Shown: in pieces, positions 47,601 through 57,351 of the stretch
How the letters are laid out: each line of letters begins with the position of its first letter
How positions within the stretch are numbered: position 1 is the stretch's first letter
Assembly (NCBI GenBank): GCA_946803715.1
Contig: CAMPET010000046.1
Location: 274,052-338,051, forward strand
Reading direction: 5' to 3'
DNA length: 64,000 nt
Source: Beroe ovata
Taxonomy: Eukaryota > Ctenophora > Nuda > Beroida > Beroidae
Translations under genes and position numbers: made by a program
Notes under the pieces: model-generated
Told to the model about the DNA's origin: nothing
Seen by the model: only the letters and a program-made list of their open reading frames with translations
Database searches by the model: none

Positions 47601-49926
47601 ATACTCGAGGTGCACATTTGGTATAGGGTTATTTGGGGGTGTAACTGTTACGGTATCAAAAGGCATGACAGTTGGTATCTGTTGGTTACGTGGTAACTTT
47701 GCTGGTACAGTGTTTGCGGCCAGTACACACGTGTCCGTGCACGAGATCAGGGGACAATGATCCAGAACATTCGCAGATGTCGAGATTTCGATTCCAGTTT
47801 CGTGCAATTTCTCCGTGGTGTTTCTGTATATCCGTGTAGCGTTTCCCTCGATCTCAATGAAGCATTGGTAACAAGCTATGGGTAGTGGTGTGGGGGCAGA
47901 AGTTGGGGGTTGCGGTTCCTCAGTTACAACTTCAGAACAGGAGCGGGAAGTCAAGAGAAGAAGTAGGTAAATCATATTCTGAAACGACGAAATACGGATA
48001 GGTTATGGCATAATGTACCTAGACTATAAGCTACAGACTACTAAACAGCATGGAAAAGCTCCACTGACCAGCCAAATTATGAACACTAAAACAGTCTACC
48101 TATCTGTATGCCCGAATGATTGTGAAATTTCTCGGAAAAGCGATCACTGGAGGACACAAATATTTTCTGATTAAATATGCAAAATTTATGAGCAAAGTAT
48201 TATTGTTGTTATTTTTATTTATCCTAGAGTCCTAGGTAACTGGTAAAGGGTTGATGCATCATCATATTGACTTCCTACTAGTTCATTTTGGGACGATTTT
48301 CATATCGGCTACCAAACAGGGGAAATATAAGAATAGCAAATTAGGAGTTATCAATATTCTCAAACATGGTCCGTCGAACACACCCACACCTGAGAATTGA
48401 AAGTTGGTGGGGCAATTTAGGGTGTTTCACAGTGTCTAGCTTCCTATACACTATACTATACCAGTCATGATATCAACATTCAACATGGTAAATGATGCTG
48501 GTAGGTACCCATGGCACGATATTGATATGTCCTCAATCCTTATACTTAGTGGATGTGTTAATTCAATCAGGTATCAATCATTTGCATTTTTCAATTTCCG
48601 ACTGAGAATAAGTGCGGATACATTTCAATGGATGTCTGAGGGCTGTCTGCAATTGATCTGCAAGTGTGCAGCTGCGTACCAAATTTCTGCGATCATGTAT
48701 TTGCCACCAGTCACTTCACACGTCTTACCCTATAAGGCAGACTAAATAGAGTGGCCAATGGTCATATCAAAAATCGTAATCATACCTACAATAAAGAAAC
48801 AGGTGCTGAGACGAAACATCTCACAACGTAACTGGAGAGGACAAAAGAAATGGGGCAGGGATAAATATGTGCGAAGGATATAGGGTCAATATACATTAAA
48901 CAGTAATATACATTATATAAACAGACGCATTATATGGTCCATCCCCTGCCCCTTGATTGAATTCAGTAGGAGAAAATTTGATTGGAAAAACTGAATATAG
49001 ATACTATTCTAAAACGCTCGGTTGAAATAAGAAACTGAGAAATAAAAATGATAACGAGGCATACCGGTAATAACAGCTGCTAAACTGTCGCGTTATAAAT
49101 TTAACTGTCGCGTTACTAAAAATTGGACTGCACACTCCGTAATATAAAAGGGTTGTCCTCGGTTCTCTAGGCTTTTTAATCAGTTTTTAATAGTTTTTAA
49201 TAGTTCAATTAACACTAATAATTACACTCGAAGCTGCCTCTATCCTCTTGTTTCATATTTTGCATATTTTCAGGAATGGAATGCATTCAATGCCCGAGGT
49301 CAGGGAGGTTGGCAAAATTAGTCCCGTGAGGTTCAGCAGCTTCGAACCCGAGACCAAGTTAGTTTGTGTATTCCTCAGAACTCAGGCTGTGATTTAAACC
49401 AGTCTTATAGCTCAGATTGCACCTGATTCATAGTCTGATATGTCTGATCCTCCGCAATCGTCAGGCTCCCTGACAAAGAAATGTCGAATGACGAGGAAAA
49501 TGAAGAGATTGAGAGTAACCACTTCATCTCACGTGATACCACTGAGGAAACAAGACTCGTGAGTGACTCTCATTTCCCAATGAATGCATTGCCCATTCGG
49601 GGGCCGGGGAAATTAATGATTGTTGGAGCAGTTCAAGTTCTTTTCATTCAGATTCATGAATATCTTATTCAATGGAACATCACATATTTCCAACTTTACA
49701 GATTCTGTGCATCAAGTGCCAGTTAAACCCGAGTCACGTGAGTGGAAACCTACACTTGAAGCTGGAGTTCCAGATGAACGACAACATGGTCCGAATAATG
49801 AGCACGGATATCAACGAACACGAGGATCCCGTAGCTCTTGTCGATGAAATTATCTCATACGGTCTTCTCAATAAAACCGACAGAGATATGGTCCTGGAGT
49901 CGCTCGTTGAGTGTCTCTCAACTTGA
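40766..49926 (+). CDS. NRBP1: Nuclear receptor-binding protein (NRBP) pseudokinase
   Basis: Exons seen: 40766-40855, 40942-41100, 41212-41399, 41473-41561, 42075-42161, 44838-44930, 45770-45939, 46111-46283, 49274-49357, 49465-49558, 49702-49926; phases agree if exon 8 joins the 49274 exon directly. The start DEEDAYKEESPCGRW and PGIDALYQAMDMEEGVEVVW match NRBP, as do VVFITEYYAAGSLHTFI, VFIQHDGLVKLGS and the C-terminal regulatory domain ILCIKCQLN. The kinase fold lacks catalytic residues: HRD is HGY, and the DFG position is Gly-Ser, as in other NRBPs. NRBP acts as an adaptor in vesicle transport and BTB-CUL3/elongin ubiquitin ligase control. An extra exon near 46,490-46,610 (EIRDKVIDVMNMNI) is possible but I could not phase it. 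Introns 5 and 8 are large; intron 8 holds a nested antisense gene. CAG ends 1 nt before the ATG. Confidence 0.88.
42655..42735. repeat. (CA)n microsatellite with single-N join, NRBP intron 5
   Basis: CA-rich tract with CATA variants and an N at 42,662. Confidence 0.85.
44563..44640. repeat. (GT)n microsatellite, NRBP intron 5
   Basis: About 25 GT units followed by two ACAATGTGTG words. Confidence 0.92.
45930..46110 (+). repeat. TGACACC-rich intron of NRBP
   Basis: Intron 7 carries seven TGACACC words (TGACACCACT core) irregularly spaced by 15-45 bp. It is the complement of the ATG5 intron minisatellite core. Confidence 0.75.
46614..46703. mobile_element. 90-bp TA-flanked MITE (Tc1/mariner-like ends) in NRBP intron 8
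   Basis: Left end TA-CAGGGCGTGTCAGAATAA, right end TTTTGAGATAACGCACCCTG-TA. The ends are imperfect inverted repeats (CAGGG core) and both sides have a TA dinucleotide, as made by Tc1/mariner transposases. It has no coding capacity. Confidence 0.6.
47193..48819 (-). CDS. Ly6/uPAR-like single-pass membrane protein nested in NRBP
   Basis: The main exon, 47193-47975, encodes 260 residues from MIYLLLLLTSRSCSE; a preceding 30-nt exon 48790-48819 (MFRLSTCFFI, donor GTAGGT) would join in frame through the acceptor TTTCAG and lengthen the signal peptide. The ectodomain has the spaced cysteines of a Ly6/uPAR three-finger fold: CYQCF at its start and CREERCGEDLCND at its end, with about ten cysteines. 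It is followed by a membrane helix (NIVIGVCVLLLVLLIIGMVA) and a charged cytoplasmic tail of about 70 residues rich in lysine and glutamate. Most Ly6 proteins are GPI-anchored, so this membrane-spanning form with a tail is less usual. Its function is unknown. It lies antisense inside NRBP intron 8. Confidence 0.7.
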
Positions 49927-50535
49927 AGTTGGACACGTTCTCTTTCCGCCAGAGCACGTTCTCTTTCCGCCAGAACTCGTGCTTTGCTGCTATGGTATTC
50001 AATACGACAAACACATGTATTAGACAGTGCAAATTGTACGTGCAGAGTGCACTCCATTCCTGTTGAACACACTTCCAGATACTGCTAATTATTTGCTTAT
50101 GTTATTGTTATTTAGGTTAACATCTGTAAAGTTTAGAATTGTACAGTTGCCATCGGATTTGTTACACTTATACTATAGGTTGAGCGGCTGGAGATGCATG
50201 ATGTATAGGATATTACTTTTATTACTAGGATTGTTTCGTTATCTAATAATAATATGAATGTCATGACGTCATGTGTTCTGTGTTGGATGTTGATCACTGA
50301 TCAGTGCAGTTGCACTCGGCATTGTTGCCCATGCCATGCCGTTACACTTATAACTTTAAGTTACGCTGAAAGTGAAATATAATTTAACTCAAACTGGATG
50401 TAGCAGTAAATCTCAAAATCTGTAAATTGCATTGATGAGAATGAGATGTCGAGAATGGAGAAGAGGCCTACGTATATTATGGCAATGGCATGCCGGCATG
50501 GCTATTGCATTTCATTGTATCGTATTCGTAGTTGT

Positions 50536-50635
50536 TTGTCGATCGATGATAGACCCTGTCGAGAATTTCGTTTCGCGCGCGCGCAGCGTAAACTTATTCT
50601 CAGGCTTGCATCAGCGGTCTGGCATCGCCCGATAA
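50536..50635 (+). mobile_element. TTGTCG-type MITE, 100-bp copy with GTAGTTGT duplication
   Basis: Begins TTGTCGATCGATGATAGA, includes CTGTCGAGAATTTCG and CATCAGCGGTCTGGCATCG, and ends CCCGATAA. It is flanked by GTAGTTGT at 50528-50535 and 50636-50643. The target was the 5' end of another copy of the same element, so this insertion is nested. Confidence 0.8.
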
Positions 50636-50761
50636 GTAGTTGTCGATCGATGATACTGATAGAATAGCCTATGCGATTTTTTTCAGATTTTTTCGGCAGA
50701 NGGCATTGTTGCCCATGCCATGCCGTTACACTTACACTTACAGTTTAACTTTTAAGTTACG

Positions 50762-50850
50762 TTGTCGGACGATGCCAGACCGCTGATGCAAGCCGCGAAG
50801 TTTGCGACGAAATTCTCGACAGGATCTATGATAGTATCATCGATCGACAA
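50762..50850 (-). mobile_element. TTGTCG-type MITE, 89-bp copy with AAGTTACG duplication
   Basis: Begins TTGTCGGACGAT and ends ATCGATCGACAA (inverted termini of 12 bp, two mismatches). The 8-bp AAGTTACG flanks it at 50754-50761 and 50851-50858. The allele-like copy at 50358-50365 has a single uninterrupted AAGTTACG: the empty site. Confidence 0.88.
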
Positions 50851-50964
50851 AAGTTACGCTGAAAGTGAAATATAATTTAACTCAAACTGGATGTAGCAGT
50901 AAATCTGTAAATTGATGAGAATACAATATCATGGCAATGGCATGGCTACTGGCTGCATTCGTAG

Positions 50965-51092
50965 TTGTCGATCGATGATAGAATCTGTCGAGAATTTCGT
51001 CGCGCGCGCGCCGCGCAACTTATAGTTATTCTCAGACTTGCTGACGCAAGCCGCGTCGCGGCTTGCATCAGCGGTCTGGCATCGCCCGACAA
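50965..51092 (+). mobile_element. TTGTCG-type MITE, 128-bp copy with ATTCGTAG duplication
   Basis: Begins TTGTCGATCGATGATAGA, ends GGCATCGCCCGACAA, flanked by perfect ATTCGTAG at 50957-50964 and 51093-51100. Its middle has a GC-rich CGCGCGCGCGCCGCGC and an inverted GCAAGCCGCGTCGCGGCTTGC hairpin (key residues CGCG). Confidence 0.87.
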
Positions 51093-51280
51093 ATTCGTAG
51101 GGGTTTTTAAGTCCGGCCCTATCCACTGTCGTCGGCGCCGCGCAATCAAGATTACCTTGCCTGCAGTTGCCAGGCCAGCGAGCAGCAAAAGTAGTAACTA
51201 CTGAACTAGGGAGCTGGAGTAGTGGAGTAACCCTACATTGCATTAACGCTACAACGGTAACATAATTTAACTACGTAGGT

Positions 51281-51487
51281 TTGTCGATTGATGCATGATG
51301 CAATGATTGATGACATGATGATCACGCCCGCAAAACGAAATTCTCGACAGAGTCTATCATCGATCGACAAAGAATTTCGTTTCGGGCCTGCGGCGTAAAC
51401 TTACTCCTAGACTAGACAGACTTTGCATTTGGACTTGATGACGCAGCTCCGTGGCATGGATCAGCGGTTTAGTATCGCCAGACAACT
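51281..51487. mobile_element. Rearranged TTGTCG-type MITE copies
   Basis: Two head-to-head pieces: an inverted one ending ATCATCGATCGACAA at about 51,370, and a direct one with AGAATTTCGTTTCGGG to CGCCAGACAA. Target duplications are no longer clear. Confidence 0.6.
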
Positions 51488-51792
51488 ATAGGCGACAGCC
51501 TGTTATTCCACACTACGATCTGCAAAAAGGTCGGGAATTACTAAATTGAGAACATATTTCATCTTTTTGTATTTTACCTATTTGGGACAAAAATTTTGTC
51601 TATAAATATTTTGCTTTGATTGTTGTATCAAATTCAAAATTCTGAGTGTATAACAATTGCCTTACACATTTGCACCAAGTTATATCACATTATCAATTAT
51701 GTTAAGGCAGCATCCAGCCAATCACGGATCATAGATTGAGTAATACTGTATTCCTGCTTAGCTCAGTTATGTGACATAATCAGAAGAAAATC

Positions 51793-52549
51793 ATGAGAAG
51801 ATCTATGGTTTGTAGATTTCACAATACTTTCTCTAAACAGAGACTTAAATCAGATAGATTTGCTCAGGAAACAGATCTTAAAAAAGATTGTGACTATATC
51901 AGCCCAGCAGATAAATTATCCAACATTCGCAGAATAAGGTATCTATCACAAAAAGGAGCACATTATATCTGGTATATAATCCTGTAGAATATTTTATTTA
52001 TTTATTCTATGGACAAATGTTTTTGAAAATCATATGACGAAATAAATTTCTTTCCGATTTCAAAGCTTATATCCAGACACGGGAAGAAGCTAGATGAAAC
52101 ACCTGAAGAAATGGCTCTTAAGCTTTATACCACTGAATTGCATGAATGGAATCACAGATACTGGCAGAAAGCAAATGCCAGTTATTCATATGAGAAAGTA
52201 AAATATTTGAATCAGGTGAGTATGGAGAGACTAAGTTTTATTTCTCCTTACCTTATACTTCTGAAGTTGCCCCTGGCTTTCACCTATTTCTATATTTATA
52301 GCATAATAATACTATCTGCAGCTTGAAGATAATGCCACTGAGAACAGTGAAGATTTTGAAAATCAGATAAACGAATTCTACAGAGCCTATCTCTATTCCA
52401 ATAAAGAACAGTTCCACCAATACACTAGTGAATGGAGACAAGCTAATATCAAGTTGATGTACTTATCCTGTAGAGCAATGAAGTCAAGACTGTTGAAAAG
52501 AACTAAACAAACTATAAATATTCTAAACATTAAGAGGACAACAGGCTAA
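51793..52549 (+). CDS. COA8: Cytochrome c oxidase assembly factor 8 (APOPT1)
   Basis: Three exons, 51793-51938, 52077-52215 and 52322-52549, give 170 residues. The sequence carries the COA8 hallmarks: CDYISPADKLSNIRRIR (family DxIGPPDKxSNLRPV), LHEWNHRYWQKANASYS (family TQEWNQxFWxxxN) and INEFYRAYLYSNKEQFHQY with SEWRQANI. The N terminus is basic and lacks acids for 19 residues, fitting a mitochondrial presequence. COA8 supports cytochrome oxidase assembly in mitochondria. The next gene's start is only 121 bp after the stop and no AATAAA lies between. CAG ends 9 nt before the ATG. Confidence 0.88.
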
Positions 52550-52670
52550 ATGATATGCTGTTTCATTATGTCATTATCGAAATATTTACATGACTGCAAA
52601 TTGAGACATACAGCGAATTGAGTGAACGTAAACACACCCAAGATCAATTATCTTCCTGTTTTAGATAAAA

Positions 52671-54392
52671 ATGTCTGATCCTGAACAAAGTTGTCCAGAA
52701 TTTGTAGAAATACAAGATGTTGTTAATCTCAGCTCGGTTTTTGAAACAGTTCTTACAAGGCCCCAATTGATTTTTGAAAATATCAAGTATTGCCTCTTGG
52801 ATTCTGAGTCAGATCTCCTCTCCCCTGATAACAAATCTTATCTTTCCAAGGAGGAAAGTATCATATCTGATCTAGTTGGAGCATCTTATAGTGATGATTT
52901 CAGTAAAGCCTGTAAAGGTGAAGTTCTTATAGCATACAACCAAGCAGACACAATATATAAGATCATAGGTTGCTATGGTCAATCATGTTGGTTGATATTT
53001 ATTGCTGATTATGAAGGCGTCCACAAATCAGTCCATTCCTTTATCTGTGTGAAGTGTGACTCGAGTTCAGTTGGTCAAATGAAGTTGTTCTCTGAAGCTT
53101 GGTTGCTGAATGAGAGTACAATCAAGGAGTACAAAGTTTCTAAGTTGAAGAAGTGGCTTACTATTCCTACATTTGAACATAAGCCGATGTCCAATAAGTT
53201 GGTATGCCCTAAGCAATACCATTATACTTATACTTCACTGAAACGAAAGTACTATGGCCTGATTTTAGCTGCATGGGATATGCAAACTGACCCAGACAAA
53301 TTCATACATGAAGATTTAGGTATTGCCGCATACCTCATTTGCATATGGAGTTCTCGGTATGGAGAGGATGCAAGATCTCATGTAAGATTTGTGGATATTG
53401 GATGTGGGAATGGCCTCTTGGTTTATATTCTGAATCAAGAAAATTTCAATGGGTATGGTATAGATGTTAAGTCTAGGAATATTTGGTATACCTTGTTCTC
53501 TCAAAGCACATATCAGGAGCGTTTTTTCGATCCTCAGAACTGGGTTGAGTTGAAGGAGAGCAATTGGTTAATTGGAAATCATTCTGATGAGCTCACCCCT
53601 TGGATACCATATGTTTCTCTCAGAGTCTCTTATCAGTGTGAATTCTTTGTGCTGCCTTGCTGCCCTTGGAACTTCGATTCTAGGTTTTCAAGAGTCAACT
53701 CAACAAAATCTTCGTACCAATGCTACTTAGATTACATTGAATCAGTAATAGCAGATTTGGGATTCAGCTCTCAGAGAGATGTCATGAAGATTCCATCAAC
53801 CAAACGAACTTGTTTTGTTTCCGATGGACGTACTTACTCCATTAGTCACACTGAATCAAGAATTGATCATGCGCTATCAATTATTAAAGCCAATTCCCAT
53901 ACTTCAGAACTGAACTGCGTCTCCCGCTCTAAAGAAATAGAAGTAAGGAATGGTACAAAAATTGATAGATCTATTTGCGCGAAAGTAGTTGAATTCACAG
54001 CTACTTTACTTCTCCAAAACGTCAAGTCTAGTGATACTGTTTGGTCACCTGGCCAATCCATTCATCTTAAAGATTTGGTATCCGAGATTGAACAGAGTAT
54101 TCCATTCCATGAGGCAATGAAAAACCAAGATGGTGGCATCCAGACTGTCTTCAGGAACAATCATCAGATATTCATGGTTAGGGATGGAAGAGTTTCATTG
54201 AGAGACTGGTCGAAAGAAGTCTCCAAGAAGGCCAAATCTCGGAAGCCAAATGGGAAGTATGACAAGACAGCACTTCGAAAGTCTAAGATGTGCTGGTTCT
54301 ATTCGAATCACCCACAAGGCTGCAATTTAAATTCTGATACCTGTCAGTATGCCCATGGTTCTGATGATCTGTGTTCACCTTTGCCTAAATAA
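52671..54392 (+). CDS. TRMT44: tRNA (uracil-2'-O)-methyltransferase TRMT44, intronless
   Basis: A single frame of 573 residues. The methyltransferase core holds the SAM-binding motif VDIGCGNGLLVYIL (from residue 241), then GYGIDVKSRNIW, the family signature WLIGNHSDELTPWIPY, FFVLPCCPWNFD and PSTKRTCFV. The C terminus has a CCCH zinc finger (C-x9-C-x6-C-x3-H, CWFYSNHPQGC...CQYAH). TRMT44/Trm44 methylates the 2'-O of uridine 44 in serine tRNAs in the cytoplasm. No intron interrupts the coding region, unlike most neighbours. The pyrimidine tract CTTCCTGTTTTAG ends 6 nt before the ATG, which fits a trans- or cis-splice acceptor at the very 5' end. Confidence 0.94.
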   Translation: MSDPEQSCPEFVEIQDVVNLSSVFETVLTRPQLIFENIKYCLLDSESDLLSPDNKSYLSKEESIISDLVGASYSDDFSKACKGEVLIAYNQADTIYKIIGCYGQSCWLIFIADYEGVHKSVHSFICVKCDSSSVGQMKLFSEAWLLNESTIKEYKVSKLKKWLTIPTFEHKPMSNKLVCPKQYHYTYTSLKRKYYGLILAAWDMQTDPDKFIHEDLGIAAYLICIWSSRYGEDARSHVRFVDIGCGNGLLVYILNQENFNGYGIDVKSRNIWYTLFSQSTYQERFFDPQNWVELKESNWLIGNHSDELTPWIPYVSLRVSYQCEFFVLPCCPWNFDSRFSRVNSTKSSYQCYLDYIESVIADLGFSSQRDVMKIPSTKRTCFVSDGRTYSISHTESRIDHALSIIKANSHTSELNCVSRSKEIEVRNGTKIDRSICAKVVEFTATLLLQNVKSSDTVWSPGQSIHLKDLVSEIEQSIPFHEAMKNQDGGIQTVFRNNHQIFMVRDGRVSLRDWSKEVSKKAKSRKPNGKYDKTALRKSKMCWFYSNHPQGCNLNSDTCQYAHGSDDLCSPLPK

Positions 54393-54475
54393 CTTGTACC
54401 GACCAATTTGTTAACGCTTCAATTTCCTAGCAGATGCCTCACTTATGACTTAGACTGAGAAAATTGACTGAGTGT

Positions 54476-55590
54476 ATGCCATACTTTGTAGCCCTGCATA
54501 CTGGAGCTGGCAACTGTTCTAACGAGACCAATAAAAAGTTGAAACTTCTCTGTAAGAGAGTTGGTTCACAAGTTGCAGCTGCTCTGGCTAGTGATGCATC
54601 AGCAGATGAAGCAGCAGTCCTTGGAACTTCCCTGCTGGAAGATTCGCCACTCACTAATGCAGGGCTAGGCAGTTCCATCTCACAAGAGAGACAAATACGA
54701 ACCGAGGCATCACTCTGTTCTACCCTGTCTGGATTTCATTGCGTTGGAGATTTGAGAGACATAAAGCACCCAATTCATCTTGTTCAACATATGGCCCGAG
54801 AAACTCTTACAGCGAACTCCAACTTCATTCCACCAAGAATTATGGTGGGTGATTGGGCTATCGAGCGTTACTCAAAACTTGATAGCTCAATTGTTCACAC
54901 CAACATTTGTACCAAACAAAGTATTAAATTATACAGCAAAGCAGAGAAATATTTCAATGTGGATTCATCAAAAGACGGCGACACTGCATCTGCTGACAAC
55001 ATGCAGGAACCTGTCTCTAAGTCAGAAAGAGACATCCCCGGGATTGAAGACACCGTCGGTGTGATCTGTCTTGATAAGAGTGGACACCTGTCTTGTGCAA
55101 TGTCCTCCGGAGGCTCAGTGTACAAGTACAGTGGAAGACTCGGTGGGTTTGGGTATGATGTAGTCATCACTTTGGGTATCACTTTGATCTCAGATCTGAT
55201 GATGTTGATGTTAAGATCCACATGACCACTCCCTCTATCCCAGGTCAGTGTTGTGCCCATGGTGCGGGTTGTCACGTGACGTCAACACGTGGTATCGTTA
55301 CCACTGGCAACGGTGAACAAATCATCAACAAGCTCCTTGCTGTGACTCTTCACCTCAAAACGGAACAATCGCCAGACCCCCTATCGGTCCTTGAGTCGTG
55401 TTTTGATAGTGACGAAAAGAGATTGTGTGGTTTTCTCATGGTTGAGATGGATGGTGGATCTGTTAATCTTCATGTTCAGCATACTTTGACGAACATGGTG
55501 TTTGGATATTTGTCAAGTGGTATGGATAAACCTGCTGCGAAAATACTGACTCAGAAATGCCCGGTTTTTCTTCAGACAATGAAATTGTGA
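54476..55590 (+). CDS. TASP1: Threonine aspartase 1 (taspase-1)
   Basis: Two exons, 54476-55142 and 55244-55590, give 337 residues; the first ATG in the frame was taken. It is an N-terminal nucleophile hydrolase: the early VALHTGAGN, then LLEDSPLTNAGLGS, and the autocleavage site GIEDTVGV, where Thr193 becomes the catalytic N-terminal residue (human Thr234), followed by SSGG and GRLGQ. Taspase cleaves after Asp in targets such as MLL and TFIIA. The C-terminal beta subunit is shorter than in human (420 residues total). The ATG lies 83 bp after the TRMT44 stop; TTTCCTAG in that gap is the nearest acceptor-like site (45 nt upstream). Confidence 0.92.
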
Positions 55591-55909
55591 TTTGTGATAG
55601 ATATTGATTTCAATGATTCATAACAATCGGTGTTCGGTAATTTGTTTCATAATTTGAATTTTCCTCTTATTCTCATGTAATTTCCACTCTCCTATCATAA
55701 AGCAACATACATTACATCATGCAAATATGCAAATATCCTGCTCTCAATTGCAATTGGAAAATATTTATAATGAACGATCAAACCTCAAATCAGCATAGAG
55801 CTGAGCATTACGCATCAATACATGCAAGCTACAACGATCTGACATCGACTAACCCACTGTTAACACTAACTGTCACCACTAACACTGTCATGTTAACACA
55901 GAAGTAGCG
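55591..55909. other. Short intergenic region between TASP1 and EB1
   Basis: About 320 bp, AT-rich, no gene. An acceptor-like AAGTAG ends 2 nt before the EB1 ATG. Confidence 0.55.
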
Positions 55910-57307
55910 ATGGCGATGCCAATCAACGTAACGAGTACATCCAACAACATGGACACTCTGAGTAGAAACGAGCTTATTGGGTACGTCAACGAAACACTCG
56001 AGCTCAACTACACCAAAGTGGAGCAAATGTGTTCAGGTTAGAACATTATTATGACAGTAATTGTCGGTTGAAGAGGGCAATACACCTAGCTGAAAACTAG
56101 TATAGACCAGTCCATATAACATGGACCAGTCTATTTGAACTGGTATTCCTATGTCCAAGTCATATAGTCATAGGATAGTGTTGTATGTCCATCACTGTTT
56201 CGTTTTTGGGAGTTAGGGCAAACTTACAGGAATTTCTTATCCTCAGTTTGTCTGTGGGCAGATTACCATAGACGTGTTCAATTTGTACTCATTAGAGGTG
56301 GATGACCAAATCCCCAATGATCTGTAACTCAATACCATGTTTTAACTTTTACAGCATGACAATTACAGTTCATTATACTCACCAGAGTGCAGGTTCATTG
56401 TACTAGTACAATGTGCACGGCGTGTATGTTCATTTCACTCCATATATGGACATTTTTAAGATGTTTATACCATATAAGGTCATGCTATGATCAAAAACTG
56501 GGACGCTAAAATAGTTAACTTATCATATACGCACTGGATTTTGCACATTGCTTCGAACTGTATACATACAGTGTGATACATCGTGGAGATGTTCTGTACA
56601 GAATTTAGTATACATTTTACGGCAATGTACAATGTACATTACATATTATACATTGAACATCGATTATGCATTCGACATGAGCATGATTAGTAAATTTATG
56701 ATCGTATGACGTGATAATATGCATATTGAATATGATAGACGATTCTTACATGCATATCGATCGTTACATAATGACTTACACATACACACTCGATTATTAT
56801 ACTCAAATTGTTCATACATATCAAAATTTGTACGTTTGATGCTTCTAAAGATGATGAAACCGCTCTTTAGAAACCTTCACGTTCGTAAGGAAAAGAAAAT
56901 GAAGTCCATTCGAGGCATAACCATTCTTAATTGATCTATGGCGCATTGTACAGTACGGCAATTACTCCACACTGACATGCAATTGTGTATGAGCATGTGT
57001 GCTAATACCTTGTCCCTGTTTAGTGATCATGCGTGTAAAGTATTGTTTACCATGACCAATGTTTGGGGGCTATTCTTTCCTTGTACACCTACGTCTTTTA
57101 TGGACTAAGTCAGCTTATAAAAGTAGAGCGGTTAAAGTAGCCAGTGTAAAATTACCACTGGTTACCGTTGGGCGTTGGCAACAAACATACTGCGAAGTAT
57201 TGTCCCTCGACAAGAACATTGATTATAGCTGTTCCCGTCAAGATATGTTATCACTTGGCACGTTTATTACGGTGTAGTAATGGCCAAGTCGGTACGGTAA
57301 TGCCGAC

Positions 57308-57351
<44 letters not shown>

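Larger units (their letters stand above)
50319..51100 (+). repeat. Allele-like direct duplication across a single N, differing by transposon insertions
   Basis: Both halves start GGCATTGTTGCCCATGCCAT and share TGAAAGTGAAATATAATTTA and GGATGTAGCAGTAAATCT. They differ by three short-element insertions, which lets empty and filled sites be compared. Confidence 0.85.
49927..51792. other. Repeat-rich intergenic region between NRBP and COA8
   Basis: No gene. Two allele-like copies of one sequence (50,319-50,700 and 50,702-51,100) meet at a single N (50,701), and both carry TTGTCG-type elements, listed separately. A third, rearranged copy spans 51,280-51,490. Confidence 0.75.
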
